A stretch of 13,990 nucleotides of DNA, taken from Bacillota bacterium. Its GTDB lineage: Bacteria > Bacillota > Limnochordia > JAAZLZ01. The position numbers were made by a program, and so were the translations under genes. The notes under the pieces were generated by a model. The model was not told where the DNA came from and searched no databases. It was given only the letters and a program-made list of their open reading frames with translations. The DNA lies in contig JAAZLZ010000286.1 in the NCBI GenBank assembly GCA_012799075.1, positions 1 to 13,990 on the forward strand, written 5' to 3'. Below are positions 6,913 to 13,618 of this stretch, one piece after another (position 1 is the first letter of the stretch; the number at the start of each line of letters is the position of its first letter).

Positions 6913-6952
6913 CTTCTAGATGGGGGGGTGTGTCACCTATATCTAGTGAAGG
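6913..6952. repeat. Long imperfect hairpin in the divergent region
   Basis: The left arm CCTTCTAGAT is complementary to ATCTAG plus GAAGG on the right, interrupted by a 2-base bulge. Inside, GGTG-TGT-CACC forms a second short stem beside a run of seven Gs. No T run follows on either strand, so it is not an intrinsic terminator. It could be a structured RNA element or a protein-binding site. Confidence 0.45.
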
Positions 6953-7215
6953 TGAGCACAACCTCTACTTCTACTTTGTCAGACCGTTTCCTGCTTTGGG
7001 CGGGTCTTGATTAACCAAGTACTTATCGCGAGGCGGCAGGTTTTTCCCCGTCGGCATCGAACTTATAATTGGGTAAAACCATGGGATGCTATCGGCTGCA
7101 GGCTGCCTGCAACAGGATGCCCAAGGCCGCTGTTAATGCTAGCTATAAGTGTCGACGCATGGACGGGCTTCTTCGGCAAAGACTGGCCTACGAAGACACT
7201 CCCTTCGCGCGCATT

Positions 7216-7247
7216 TCCATAGACAAATCCCACCTATGGACAGTGGG
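7216..7247. repeat. Two overlapping, mutually exclusive hairpins
   Basis: TCCATAG (7216-7222) pairs with CTATGGA (7234-7240). CCCAC (7229-7233), inside the first loop, pairs with GTGGG (7243-7247). Only one stem can form at a time. They lie about 170-200 bases upstream of the activase operon. Confidence 0.35.
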
Positions 7248-7360
7248 AACATAGGATAATTATGCGGGATGGTGAGGGAGGCAATTGCGGGGAAGGCGCG
7301 TCTAGCTGCCCGCGATCGCAAATTATACGGGGGTGGTTGTCTTTATCAGTTGACGGGGAG

Positions 7361-7390
7361 TTGTGCTAGTTGGGGAACAAATGGTAAAAT
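7361..7390 (+). promoter_or_regulatory. Probable promoter of the activase-type operon
   Basis: TTGTGC, 18 bases, then TAAAAT (five of six bases of TATAAT) with TG one base before it, an extended -10. Transcription would start about 18 bases before the ATG at 7415. GAGG at 7398-7401 is the only ribosome site, at a rather long 13 bases from the ATG. Confidence 0.4.
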
Positions 7391-7414
7391 GAAATATGAG
7401 GTCGGCGATTTTGC

Positions 7415-8371
7415 ATGAGAATTGGTATACCTTCCACCCTCGCTTACTATGAGTATTTTCCTTTCTGGGAAGTTTTTTTCCAAGAACTTGGCTTTGAAGT
7501 GGTGAGCTCTCCGACAACAACGAAGGCTATCCTTGACTGGGGGGTTCAACATACCGTTTCGGATGCCTGTGTTCCCATTAAGTTGGTCCACGGCCATGTG
7601 CGGGCTTTGGCCGAGGACAACGTGGATGTCATCTTCCTTCCCCGCATGGTTAGGGTTGCTCCCAAGGAGACTTTTTGTCCCAAGTTTCTTGGCTTGCCCG
7701 ATTTGATCCAAGCATCGATTGAGGATTTGCCTCCAATGCTCAGTCCCAGGATCTTCCTGCGTTATGGACGGATGAGCCTTTTTCGCATCTGTGGACAGAC
7801 TGCCCATTCCCTAGGAGCAAGTCCGATAAAGGGACTTCGCGCGTGCGCTAAGGCCCTGGATGCCTGGCATGTTTTCCTAAGGAGCGTCCGGAGGGGGATG
7901 ACCGTCGCGGAAGCCTTGGGCATTCGGCAGAGGATGAAGAACACTGTCCAAGGGCCCCGGCTGGCCTTATTAGGATATCCTTACTTGATTAATGATCCTT
8001 TTGTATCGGCTAATCTGCTGGGACTCCTTGAGGAGCGGGGAGTACAGGTGCTTACCGCGGAGATGGCGCCCCCCGGGGCCCTAAAACGCCTATCCCGTCA
8101 AATGCCCAAGAACCTTTTTTGGCATTACAGCAACCGCGTTGTCTGGGCCGCCATGTACTATCTTGACAAGGGGATGGTGGACGGGGTGATTCATGTTACT
8201 GCCTTTGGTTGTGGTCCGGATGCCATGGTCAGCAAGCTGGTTGAGCTCGAAGCAAAGGGGAAGGTTCCCTTCACAACCCTTTCGTTGGATGAACACTCAG
8301 GGCAAGAAGGGATTATCACCAGGATCGACGCCTTTGTCGACATGCTGGTTAGAAAGAAGGCAAGCGCATGA
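7415..8371 (+). CDS. DUF2229/COG3580-like dehydratase/activase-related protein
   Basis: This 318-residue protein belongs to the acyl-CoA dehydratase activase-related group (DUF2229, COG3580), homologous in part to 2-hydroxyacyl-CoA dehydratase subunits. Family marks are the N-terminal MRIGIPSTLAYYEYFPFW, DACVPIKLVHGHV near 50-62, DVIFLPRMVRV near 71-81, FCPKFLG near 87-93, HVTAFGCGPDAMVSK near 260-274 and LDEHSGQEGIITRIDAF near 291-307. Cys52, Cys88 and Cys266 sit in conserved contexts and match in order and context those of the next protein (49, 79, 306). Three cysteines per subunit is the ligation pattern of the dehydratase [4Fe-4S] clusters, so iron-sulfur binding is inferred. It is first of three coupled genes; its stop overlaps the next start as ATGA. 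No enzymatic function is established for the family. Confidence 0.8.
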   Translation: MRIGIPSTLAYYEYFPFWEVFFQELGFEVVSSPTTTKAILDWGVQHTVSDACVPIKLVHGHVRALAEDNVDVIFLPRMVRVAPKETFCPKFLGLPDLIQASIEDLPPMLSPRIFLRYGRMSLFRICGQTAHSLGASPIKGLRACAKALDAWHVFLRSVRRGMTVAEALGIRQRMKNTVQGPRLALLGYPYLINDPFVSANLLGLLEERGVQVLTAEMAPPGALKRLSRQMPKNLFWHYSNRVVWAAMYYLDKGMVDGVIHVTAFGCGPDAMVSKLVELEAKGKVPFTTLSLDEHSGQEGIITRIDAFVDMLVRKKASA

Positions 8372-9462
8372 AAATCACCTTCCCTCGCATGGGCACATCC
8401 CATATAGCTATTACTGACCTCTTGAAGGGGTTTGGCAACGAAGTGATCCCTCCCCCTCCAATTACGAAGCGGACCTTAGACCTGGGAACCCGCTATTCGC
8501 CGGAGTTTGCCTGCCTGCCCTTCAAGATCCTCATGGGAACTTATCTAGAGGGCATCGCCCTGGGGGCCGACACCATTGTGTCCTCAGGGGGCGTGGGCCC
8601 TTGCCGGGCCGGCTTTTACATGGAGATGCACCGGCGGATCCTGTGGGATTTGGGCTATGAAGTGGAGACCATCACCCTTGAGCCTCCCAAAGGGCATATG
8701 CGTGATCTCATCAAGCAAGTGCGGCGGCTGATCCATGTCCCCTTGTCCCAGGTGTGGACTACGGGCCTTTTTGTCTGGCGGAAGCTGGAACTCCTTGACA
8801 TAATCGAGGAGCGGGCCTATTATCTCAGGCCAAGGGAGCTGGAGACGGGATCTACGACCAGAGCCCTCCGAAAATGTCTCAGCATTGTCCGCAGCGCCAA
8901 GGATATGGAACAACTGATCGAGGCGGAAAAGAAGGTCGAAGAGGTCTTGGCCGCCGTTCCCATTGACCCCGACGCAGCGCCCTTGAAGGTGGGGTTGGTG
9001 GGGGAAATCTACGTGGTGTTGGAGCCCTTCGCCAACGGCGATGTGGCAGAGACCTTAGGCGAGCTGGGAGTGGAAGTTGACCGGTCCATTTATCTGACGA
9101 AATGGACGCAAGAGAACGCCTTTCTCGACTTCTTCCGGATCCCGGCGGATCGGGATGCCAAAAGGTGGGCCCGACCCTATCTCGATGAAATGATTGGGGG
9201 CCACGGGATCATCAATGTGGGGGAAACGGTCATGTACTCCCGCGATGGTTTTGATGGCGTTGTCCACCTTGCCCCCTTCACCTGCATTCCGGAAATTGTT
9301 GCCAAGGGGATTTTGACTAAGGTAAGCTCTGATTTGGGCTTCCCCGTCATGACCCTCTATCTGGACGAACATACGGGTAAAGAGGGCGTTAGGACGCGGC
9401 TGGAAGCCTTTGTTGACTTGATGGGGAAAAAAAGGGTAAAGGAACAGGGGGTCGCCCGGTGA
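8368..9462 (+). CDS. COG3581-like CoA-dehydratase-type iron-sulfur protein
   Basis: This 364-residue protein is of the COG3581 type (often annotated CoA protein activase or 2-hydroxyacyl-CoA dehydratase-like). The start ATG overlaps the previous stop by four bases and has AAGAAGG seven bases upstream. Motifs are MKITFPRMGTSH at the N-terminus, EFACLPFKILMG near 46-57, DTIVSSGGVGPCRAGFY near 68-84, HLAPFTCIPEIVAK near 300-313 and LDEHTGKEGVRTRLEAF near 332-348. The N- and C-terminal motifs line up with those of the upstream protein, so the two are paralogs. Cys49, Cys79 and Cys306 are the candidate cluster ligands. The middle (about 110-200) is charged, helical and free of motifs. It probably partners the upstream protein; substrate is unknown. 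Confidence 0.8.
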   Translation: MKITFPRMGTSHIAITDLLKGFGNEVIPPPPITKRTLDLGTRYSPEFACLPFKILMGTYLEGIALGADTIVSSGGVGPCRAGFYMEMHRRILWDLGYEVETITLEPPKGHMRDLIKQVRRLIHVPLSQVWTTGLFVWRKLELLDIIEERAYYLRPRELETGSTTRALRKCLSIVRSAKDMEQLIEAEKKVEEVLAAVPIDPDAAPLKVGLVGEIYVVLEPFANGDVAETLGELGVEVDRSIYLTKWTQENAFLDFFRIPADRDAKRWARPYLDEMIGGHGIINVGETVMYSRDGFDGVVHLAPFTCIPEIVAKGILTKVSSDLGFPVMTLYLDEHTGKEGVRTRLEAFVDLMGKKRVKEQGVAR

Positions 9463-10463
9463 ACGTCTTTTTGGGAATAGATCTCGGATCGGTTAGCACA
9501 AATTTGGTCTTATTAAATGAAGAGGCGGAGTTGATTGACAGCATCTACCTGCGTACCGGCGGGCGGCCCATTCAAGCTATTCAGGAGGGACTCCGCGTCC
9601 TAGGCGGCAGGCACCTGGGTGGACTGCAGGTATTGGGGGCGGGCACAACGGGCAGTGGTCGCCGGCTGGCAGCGTTGGTCATCGGTGCGGATGTGGCCAA
9701 GAACGAGATCACGGCCCACGCGGTCGCATCCTTGAGGGAAGTGCCTGGCGTGCGCACCATCATGGAAATTGGGGGCCAGGACTCCAAGATCATTATCCTG
9801 CGGGATGGGGTTGTCGTTGATTTTGCCATGAATACGGTCTGCGCTGCGGGTACAGGCTCTTTTCTCGATCATCAAGCGGCGCGGATGAACATCCCCATCG
9901 AGGAGTTTGGCGAACGGGCGCTGCGGTCCACATCTCCTACCCGCATCGCCGGCCGGTGCTCCGTTTTTGCCGAATCCGACATGATCCATAAGCAGCAGAT
10001 GGGCCACAAGGTGGAGGACATCATTGCCGGCCTATGTGAGGCCTTGGTTCGCAACTACCTAAACAATGTGGCCAAGGGGAAGGACATTCGTCCGCCGGTA
10101 GTCTTTCAAGGAGGGGTGGCGGCCAATGCGGGGATTAGAGCCGCCTTCGAGAAGGCCCTCCAGGTGCCTGTCATCGTACCCCATCGCTTTGATGTAATGG
10201 GAGCCATTGGGGCGGCTCTCCTGGCCCAAGAAACGGTCGCCGACGGTCGACCCTCCCAGTTTAAGGGGTTTGATGTAGGGATCAGGGACTATGTTACCAA
10301 CAGCTTCGTCTGTCAGGATTGCCCCAACCATTGTGAAGTAGTCCAGGTGATCGAAGAAGGCGAAGTAGTGGGCCGATGGGGAGACCGGTGCGGCAAGTGG
10401 TCGGCCAGTGTGACCGTTCCCACCAGACCGAAGGTCCCCCATTGGGTGGAAGGGGCCATTTGA
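9459..10463 (+). CDS. Acyl-CoA dehydratase activase-type ATPase (BadF/HgdC family, COG1924) with C-terminal Cys cluster
   Basis: This 334-residue ASKHA-fold ATPase belongs to the activators (HgdC, BadF/BcrA type) that use ATP to push one low-potential electron into a partner iron-sulfur protein. ATP-site motifs are GIDLGSVSTN at 6-15, GAGTTGSGR at 60-68, IGGQDSK at 104-110 and QGGVAAN at 217-223. Cys128 (NTVCAAGTGSF) and Cys167 (GRCSVFAESD) correspond to the two cysteines that, from each subunit of an HgdC dimer, hold the shared [4Fe-4S] cluster. Family activators are about 260 residues; this one has about 70 more, with Cys285, Cys288, Cys292 and Cys311 (CxxCxxxC, then C 19 residues on). The GTG start overlaps the upstream stop as GTGA and has AGGGGG before it. 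A terminator follows at 10488. Confidence 0.88.
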   Translation: MNVFLGIDLGSVSTNLVLLNEEAELIDSIYLRTGGRPIQAIQEGLRVLGGRHLGGLQVLGAGTTGSGRRLAALVIGADVAKNEITAHAVASLREVPGVRTIMEIGGQDSKIIILRDGVVVDFAMNTVCAAGTGSFLDHQAARMNIPIEEFGERALRSTSPTRIAGRCSVFAESDMIHKQQMGHKVEDIIAGLCEALVRNYLNNVAKGKDIRPPVVFQGGVAANAGIRAAFEKALQVPVIVPHRFDVMGAIGAALLAQETVADGRPSQFKGFDVGIRDYVTNSFVCQDCPNHCEVVQVIEEGEVVGRWGDRCGKWSASVTVPTRPKVPHWVEGAI

Positions 10464-10468
10464 TCATT

Positions 10469-11716
10469 TCACTGACTTTCCCGAGAAGGATGAGCCGACT
10501 GCTCATCCTCTTCTTTTGTCTGGACCAGCATGACCTTGGGCTTGATGAACACCCAAGCCAAGATCATCACGACTCCCGCAAGGGCCCCCGCCGCCCCAAA
10601 CATGAACCGCCGGCCAAGATCAACCACCAGTCCGAATGTGGGCGGCCCCAAGGCCACGCCAAAAAACCGGACGGTGCCGTAGAGGCTGGTGACTAGACCC
10701 CGCTCACTGGTCGGGGCGCAGCCGGTGATTAATAAGTTAATCGGCGGCAGGACCGCCCCGATGGCTATTCCCAACAGGACCATGATGCCCAAAAAGGGGA
10801 CAAGACTTGTGACGAACGCGGCAGCTCCCAAGGCGGCTGCTGCAATGGCCGTCCCGGCGACCACCGTTGGTTTAAGAAGGTTTGTCCTGTTCTGCAGGAA
10901 GAGGCCGGCCAGGAATGAAGTCAGCGCCATCGCCCCCACGGGACCCGCCAAGACCAATCCTTTCTTAAAGCCCAGGATATGAAAGCGTGCTTCCAGATCG
11001 TCAGACAAGAAGCTTAGGACTCCGAACAGCAAAAACAGCACCGTCATGCCCGCCAGGTAGCTAGCCAGCAGGGGTATGGCCTTCTTGCGGAAGATGCTTC
11101 TTAGGCTTTGCCAGTACTGGGCAAGGCTTTGCTTTTTGCGCTCAATTGCCTCCTCGTTGATGACGAGCCATACGGCCAAGGCTGCGGGAAGGGCGATGAT
11201 CCCGTAGGCGAAAAAGGTGGCATACCAGGAAATCAGACCGAATAGGGAGCCTAGGATGGGACTTAGGACTTTGCCAAGGCCGTTGGCAGCCTCCAAGAAC
11301 CCCAGGGCCTTGACCCGTTCACTGGACTTGAAGATGTCCCCCGTTAAGGCCATGGCCAATTGATAGGTGCCCCCGGCCCCGATGCCTTGCACAATGCGCC
11401 CGGCCACAACGACGGGAAAGGGATTATCCAACAGCAGGGCGGCAAAGCCGGCGATTAGTCCTCCCAGTCCATAGAGGGCCAAGAAGGGAGCCATGATGGT
11501 TTTCCTTCCCACATGGTCCGAGGCGGCCCCGGTAAAGGGGATGAGGAGCCCTGCCGGCAGGGAAAAAGCGGTGATGATAAGACCTACCTGGAACTGGGTC
11601 AGATTCATGGCCTTCTTGAGTTGGGGGAAAATCGGGATCAGCATGGAATTGCCCAGGACCATCACAAAGGGAACAGCGGCCAGGACGAGGAACTGGCCTT
11701 TCATCTTGCCTTCCAT
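10469..11716 (-). CDS. MFS transporter, drug/metabolite exporter type
   Basis: This is a 415-residue membrane protein of the major facilitator superfamily with about 12 hydrophobic segments. MFS motif A, GAASDHVGRKTI, is at 63-74 between segments 2 and 3. The segment GRIVQGIGAGGTYQLAMALTGDIF (about 107-130) is typical of proton-driven drug and small-molecule exporters. A charged cytoplasmic loop sits near the middle (EEAIERKKQSLAQYW) and the tail is hydrophilic (KEEDEQSAHPSRESQ). The start is ATG 11716 with AAAGGTG eight bases upstream; an ATG at 11704 is a possible alternative. The gene converges on the activase operon with a 5-base gap and is divergent from the P-loop ATPase gene. The exported compound is unknown; a plain nutrient importer is less likely but not excluded. 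Confidence 0.85.
   Translation of the reverse strand: MEGKMKGQFLVLAAVPFVMVLGNSMLIPIFPQLKKAMNLTQFQVGLIITAFSLPAGLLIPFTGAASDHVGRKTIMAPFLALYGLGGLIAGFAALLLDNPFPVVVAGRIVQGIGAGGTYQLAMALTGDIFKSSERVKALGFLEAANGLGKVLSPILGSLFGLISWYATFFAYGIIALPAALAVWLVINEEAIERKKQSLAQYWQSLRSIFRKKAIPLLASYLAGMTVLFLLFGVLSFLSDDLEARFHILGFKKGLVLAGPVGAMALTSFLAGLFLQNRTNLLKPTVVAGTAIAAAALGAAAFVTSLVPFLGIMVLLGIAIGAVLPPINLLITGCAPTSERGLVTSLYGTVRFFGVALGPPTFGLVVDLGRRFMFGAAGALAGVVMILAWVFIKPKVMLVQTKEEDEQSAHPSRESQ
10488..10517 (+). terminator. Intrinsic terminator of the activase operon, inside the MFS coding end
   Basis: GGATGAGC pairs with GCTCATCC (8 bp, perfect) around CGACT, extended by AGAA/TTCT with a 2-base bulge, and followed by TCTTCTTTT. 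The minus-strand side lacks a T run, so it serves the rightward operon. It lies within the last codons of the convergent MFS gene. Confidence 0.75.
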
Positions 11717-11833
11717 GTTGCGGCCACCTTTCCAAGGGTATACTACACACTGCCTTATAGTCTTTGCACCACAGGAGTTGGATCATGCATATGCTAAAAG
11801 GGGTTTGATAGGGGTTAAAAGGGGGGCGATGAT

Positions 11834-12943
11834 ATGGATGCCTATGTTCTCCGCAAGTTCTTCCCGGGGAATAATACGCCCCAGGGATTTTTCTCCTTTT
11901 TCCAGTACATCATCCGGCGGGAGGAGGCAAAGGACGTTCTGATCCTCAAAGGGGGGCCGGGAGTTGGCAAGTCCGTCTTCATGAAGGGCATTGCCGGGGA
12001 GATGCTCCGCCGGGGCTTACCCGTGGAGTACCATCACTGCGCCTCGGATCCCGATTCTCTTGATGCCGTTGCCTTCCCTACCATTGGGGTGGCTTTGCTG
12101 GATGGAACTGCTCCCCACGTTGTCGATCCATTGTATCCGGGATGTGTCGATTGGATCGTTAACTTGGGCGATTATTGGGATGAAGGATCCCTCAAAGCCA
12201 ACCGGGTCGAGATCATCCGCCACACCCAGTCGATCGGTCGGCACTATGCCCATGCCTATCGGACGCTGCAGGCGGCCAAGAACATCTACGATGATTGGGC
12301 CGCGGCAAACCGGGCAGCGCTGCAGGGGGGGCTTGTCAATCAAAAAAGGAGCTTCTTGCAAGAGCTCCTCTCCCCTTATCCTGTGGCCAAGTCGCCCGGC
12401 CGACGGCGATGTCTATTTGCCACCGCCATCACGGCTTCTGGGCTGGTGAGCTTTCTAGATGGGTTAATGGATCCGGTGAAGGATGTGTATGTGGTGACGG
12501 GAGAACCGGGGACGGGCAAATCCCAATTGCTGCGCACCTTAGGCGAGGATGCCCTCCAGCGGGGCTTTGATGTTGAATTCTACCAGTGCCCCTTAGATCC
12601 TGTCGGCAGGGTGGAGCATCTAATCATTCCGGAGCTGAAGGCCGCGGTGGCAACCTCGACGATTTATCACCCTTACATCCGGGAGGGATTGGCAGGCCTT
12701 ATTGACATGGGCAACTGCCTGGATCCGGCGCAGCAGGATAGAAAGCTCATCGAAGAAGACCGGGAGCTCTTCAATCAACTCTTGGAGCGATCCATCAGTT
12801 TTCTTAGGCAGGCAAAACAGGCCCATGATCAATTGGAGTCCTATTATGTACCCCACATGGATTTCGATGGCGTGGCGGCTTTGCGGGCGAGGGTCATGGA
12901 ACGGATTCTTGCCCATGCGGACAAAGCTTCCGCCCGCATCTAA
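11834..12943 (+). CDS. Tandem P-loop ATPase, PRK06851-like family, function unknown
   Basis: This 369-residue soluble protein has two nucleotide-binding halves. Walker A motifs are GGPGVGKS at 40-47 and GEPGTGKS at 223-230. Each is followed about 20 residues on by a matching segment, VEYHHCASDPDS in the first half and VEFYQCPLDPVG in the second, so the gene arose by internal duplication. The first half keeps LLDGTAPHVVDP and NLGDYWDE; the second has AVATSTIYHPYI in place of the DGTAPH motif and may not be catalytically equal. The ATG at 11834 has AAAGGGGGG seven bases upstream. It resembles a conserved Bacillota family (PRK06851) without known role. The first 30 residues (RKFFPGNNTPQGFFSFF) are typical of it. 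It stands alone, divergent from the MFS gene, with a hairpin just after its stop. Confidence 0.78.
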   Translation: MDAYVLRKFFPGNNTPQGFFSFFQYIIRREEAKDVLILKGGPGVGKSVFMKGIAGEMLRRGLPVEYHHCASDPDSLDAVAFPTIGVALLDGTAPHVVDPLYPGCVDWIVNLGDYWDEGSLKANRVEIIRHTQSIGRHYAHAYRTLQAAKNIYDDWAAANRAALQGGLVNQKRSFLQELLSPYPVAKSPGRRRCLFATAITASGLVSFLDGLMDPVKDVYVVTGEPGTGKSQLLRTLGEDALQRGFDVEFYQCPLDPVGRVEHLIIPELKAAVATSTIYHPYIREGLAGLIDMGNCLDPAQQDRKLIEEDRELFNQLLERSISFLRQAKQAHDQLESYYVPHMDFDGVAALRARVMERILAHADKASARI

Positions 12944-12948
12944 GCTGA

Positions 12949-12972
12949 AGAGGGTGTGTCTCCACACCCTCT
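12949..12972. terminator. Hairpin between convergent genes, probable bidirectional terminator
   Basis: AGAGGGTGTG pairs perfectly with CACACCCTCT (10 bp) around TCTC. It fills the 37-base gap between two convergent stops. Neither side has a real T run, so termination may be partial or may depend on RNA 3' end trimming. Confidence 0.6.
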
Positions 12973-12980
12973 CAATGCCT

Positions 12981-13313
12981 TTAACCCCATTTGCCCTTCT
13001 TCATATGGCCTTCCAGCTCGGCCTTGATTGATTGCTCCAAGAAGGAGGCTTGCTCGCGGATTTGTTGGAAGATCTTGACGCAGGGGGGATCCAAGTCATC
13101 TTCGATCCCTTGGCGGGCGATTTCCGCTAGGGCGGGAAGGATGTTGAGCAGTTTTACATGCAGGTCGTTGGTCAGCCTGGACCGTTCTACCAGCCCCCAT
13201 TGCTCTTCCGTCAGGGCCTGATATTTCTCCTTCGGGTGGGAGCACTTGGGGCATTTTTCCGGCGGGGCCTCCCCTTCCCAGATGTAGTTGCATACCGAAC
13301 ATTTCCAGTGCAC
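12981..13313 (-). CDS. Small protein with N-terminal rubredoxin-like domain and C-terminal helical domain
   Basis: A 110-residue protein. Residues 1-32 form a short rubredoxin-like metal site with CSVC at 5-8 and CPKC at 21-24, WxCxxCxYIxEGExPPExCPxC style, as in rubrerythrin tails and stand-alone redox adaptors. Residues 33-110 look helical (LHVKLLNILPALAEIARQ, then a FLEQSIKAELEGH stretch) and match no family I can name. There is no pair of ExxH motifs, so it is not rubrerythrin. The start is GTG at 13313, with AGGAGGG eight bases upstream; no better ATG exists. It lies 22 bases after the rubredoxin gene and is probably co-transcribed with it. A role in electron transfer or in oxygen or peroxide defence is inferred from the metal site and neighbours only. 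Confidence 0.75.
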   Translation of the reverse strand: MHWKCSVCNYIWEGEAPPEKCPKCSHPKEKYQALTEEQWGLVERSRLTNDLHVKLLNILPALAEIARQGIEDDLDPPCVKIFQQIREQASFLEQSIKAELEGHMKKGKWG

Positions 13314-13335
13314 CAGCAGTCCCTCCTAGAATACC

Positions 13336-13476
13336 CTATTCTATCGGTTCAAAAGCGTCCTTATCTGCTCCGCACAAGGGACAAACCCAATCATCGGGCA
13401 ATTCCTCGAAGGGGATGCCGCCCTCCTCCTCAGGGACGTAAACATAGCCGCAGAGTGTGCACTCCCAAGCATTCAT
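13336..13476 (-). CDS. Rubredoxin, short 46-residue form
   Basis: Read on the minus strand from ATG 13476 the product begins MNAWECTLCGYVYVPEEEGG and ends at TAG 13336. The iron ligands are CTLC at 6-9 and CPLC at 32-35, with the invariant CGY after the first pair and LPDDWVCPLCG around the second. Ordinary rubredoxins have about 52 residues. This one lacks several residues in the loop between the cysteine pairs, as does the 45-residue rubredoxin of Desulfovibrio desulfuricans. AAAGGGGGAG stands five bases before the start. A strong terminator separates it from the upstream flavoprotein gene, so it probably has its own promoter in 13477-13565. It carries single electrons in the cytoplasm; its partner could be the product of the next gene. 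Confidence 0.92.
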   Translation of the reverse strand: MNAWECTLCGYVYVPEEEGGIPFEELPDDWVCPLCGADKDAFEPIE

Positions 13477-13565
13477 GCCGTCTCCCCCTTTCAAACTGGG
13501 TCATTTGTTGTGTCAGATTCACCGTAAAAAGCGATCTTCCTGCTTGGAAAGGTTTTTTGGCCGCG

Positions 13566-13598
13566 AAGAAAAAGAGCCGCCCCGGTGCGCCGGGGCGG
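13566..13598 (-). terminator. Strong intrinsic terminator after the flavoprotein gene
   Basis: CCGCCCCGG pairs with CCGGGGCGG (9 bp, all G-C) around a 4-base loop at 13577-13598. On the minus strand it is followed by CTCTTTTTCTT. It begins 20 bases after the flavoprotein stop. Confidence 0.9.
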
Positions 13599-13618
13599 TC
13601 ATTGTCATGACAGGGGGT

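Larger units (their letters stand above)
6756..7414. other. 659-base non-coding divergent region between livK copy 2 and the activase operon
   Basis: No credible gene was seen. Open frames here are under 80 codons, overlap each other on both strands, lack ribosome sites and resemble nothing known. The left third holds the livK copy 2 leader and a 12-bp palindrome. The middle holds a long hairpin (6913-6952) and smaller repeats, among them GCAGG-CTG-CCTGC at 7098-7110. A TATAAT at 7064-7069 lacks a convincing -35 box. The right part has two overlapping hairpins (7216-7247) and the probable promoter of the rightward operon. The room available would suit a leader RNA or small RNA, but I recognise no known riboswitch, tRNA or 6S fold. 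Confidence 0.6.

Noticed and set aside
6778..7321. Several 60-80 codon open frames on both strands in the large gene-free region
   Set aside because: They overlap one another, lack ribosome sites, have odd composition (many Arg, Pro, Thr) and resemble no protein; inverted repeats explain the region better.
7415..9462. Classical HgdA/HgdB 2-hydroxyglutaryl-CoA dehydratase subunits
   Set aside because: Motifs fit the activase-related COG3580/COG3581 groups better; some annotations may still call them dehydratase.
11764..11796. Promoter for the P-loop ATPase gene (TTGCAC with TATGCT)
   Set aside because: The spacer of 20 bases and weak -10 match are not convincing.
13096..13302. Arg/Pro-rich frame opposite or overlapping the rubredoxin-domain gene
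   Set aside because: It is a shifted-frame shadow; the CxxC-bearing frame 12981-13313 has the motif and ribosome site.
12981..13313. Rubrerythrin
   Set aside because: The rubredoxin-like part is N-terminal and short, and the helical part lacks the two ExxH motifs needed for the diiron site.
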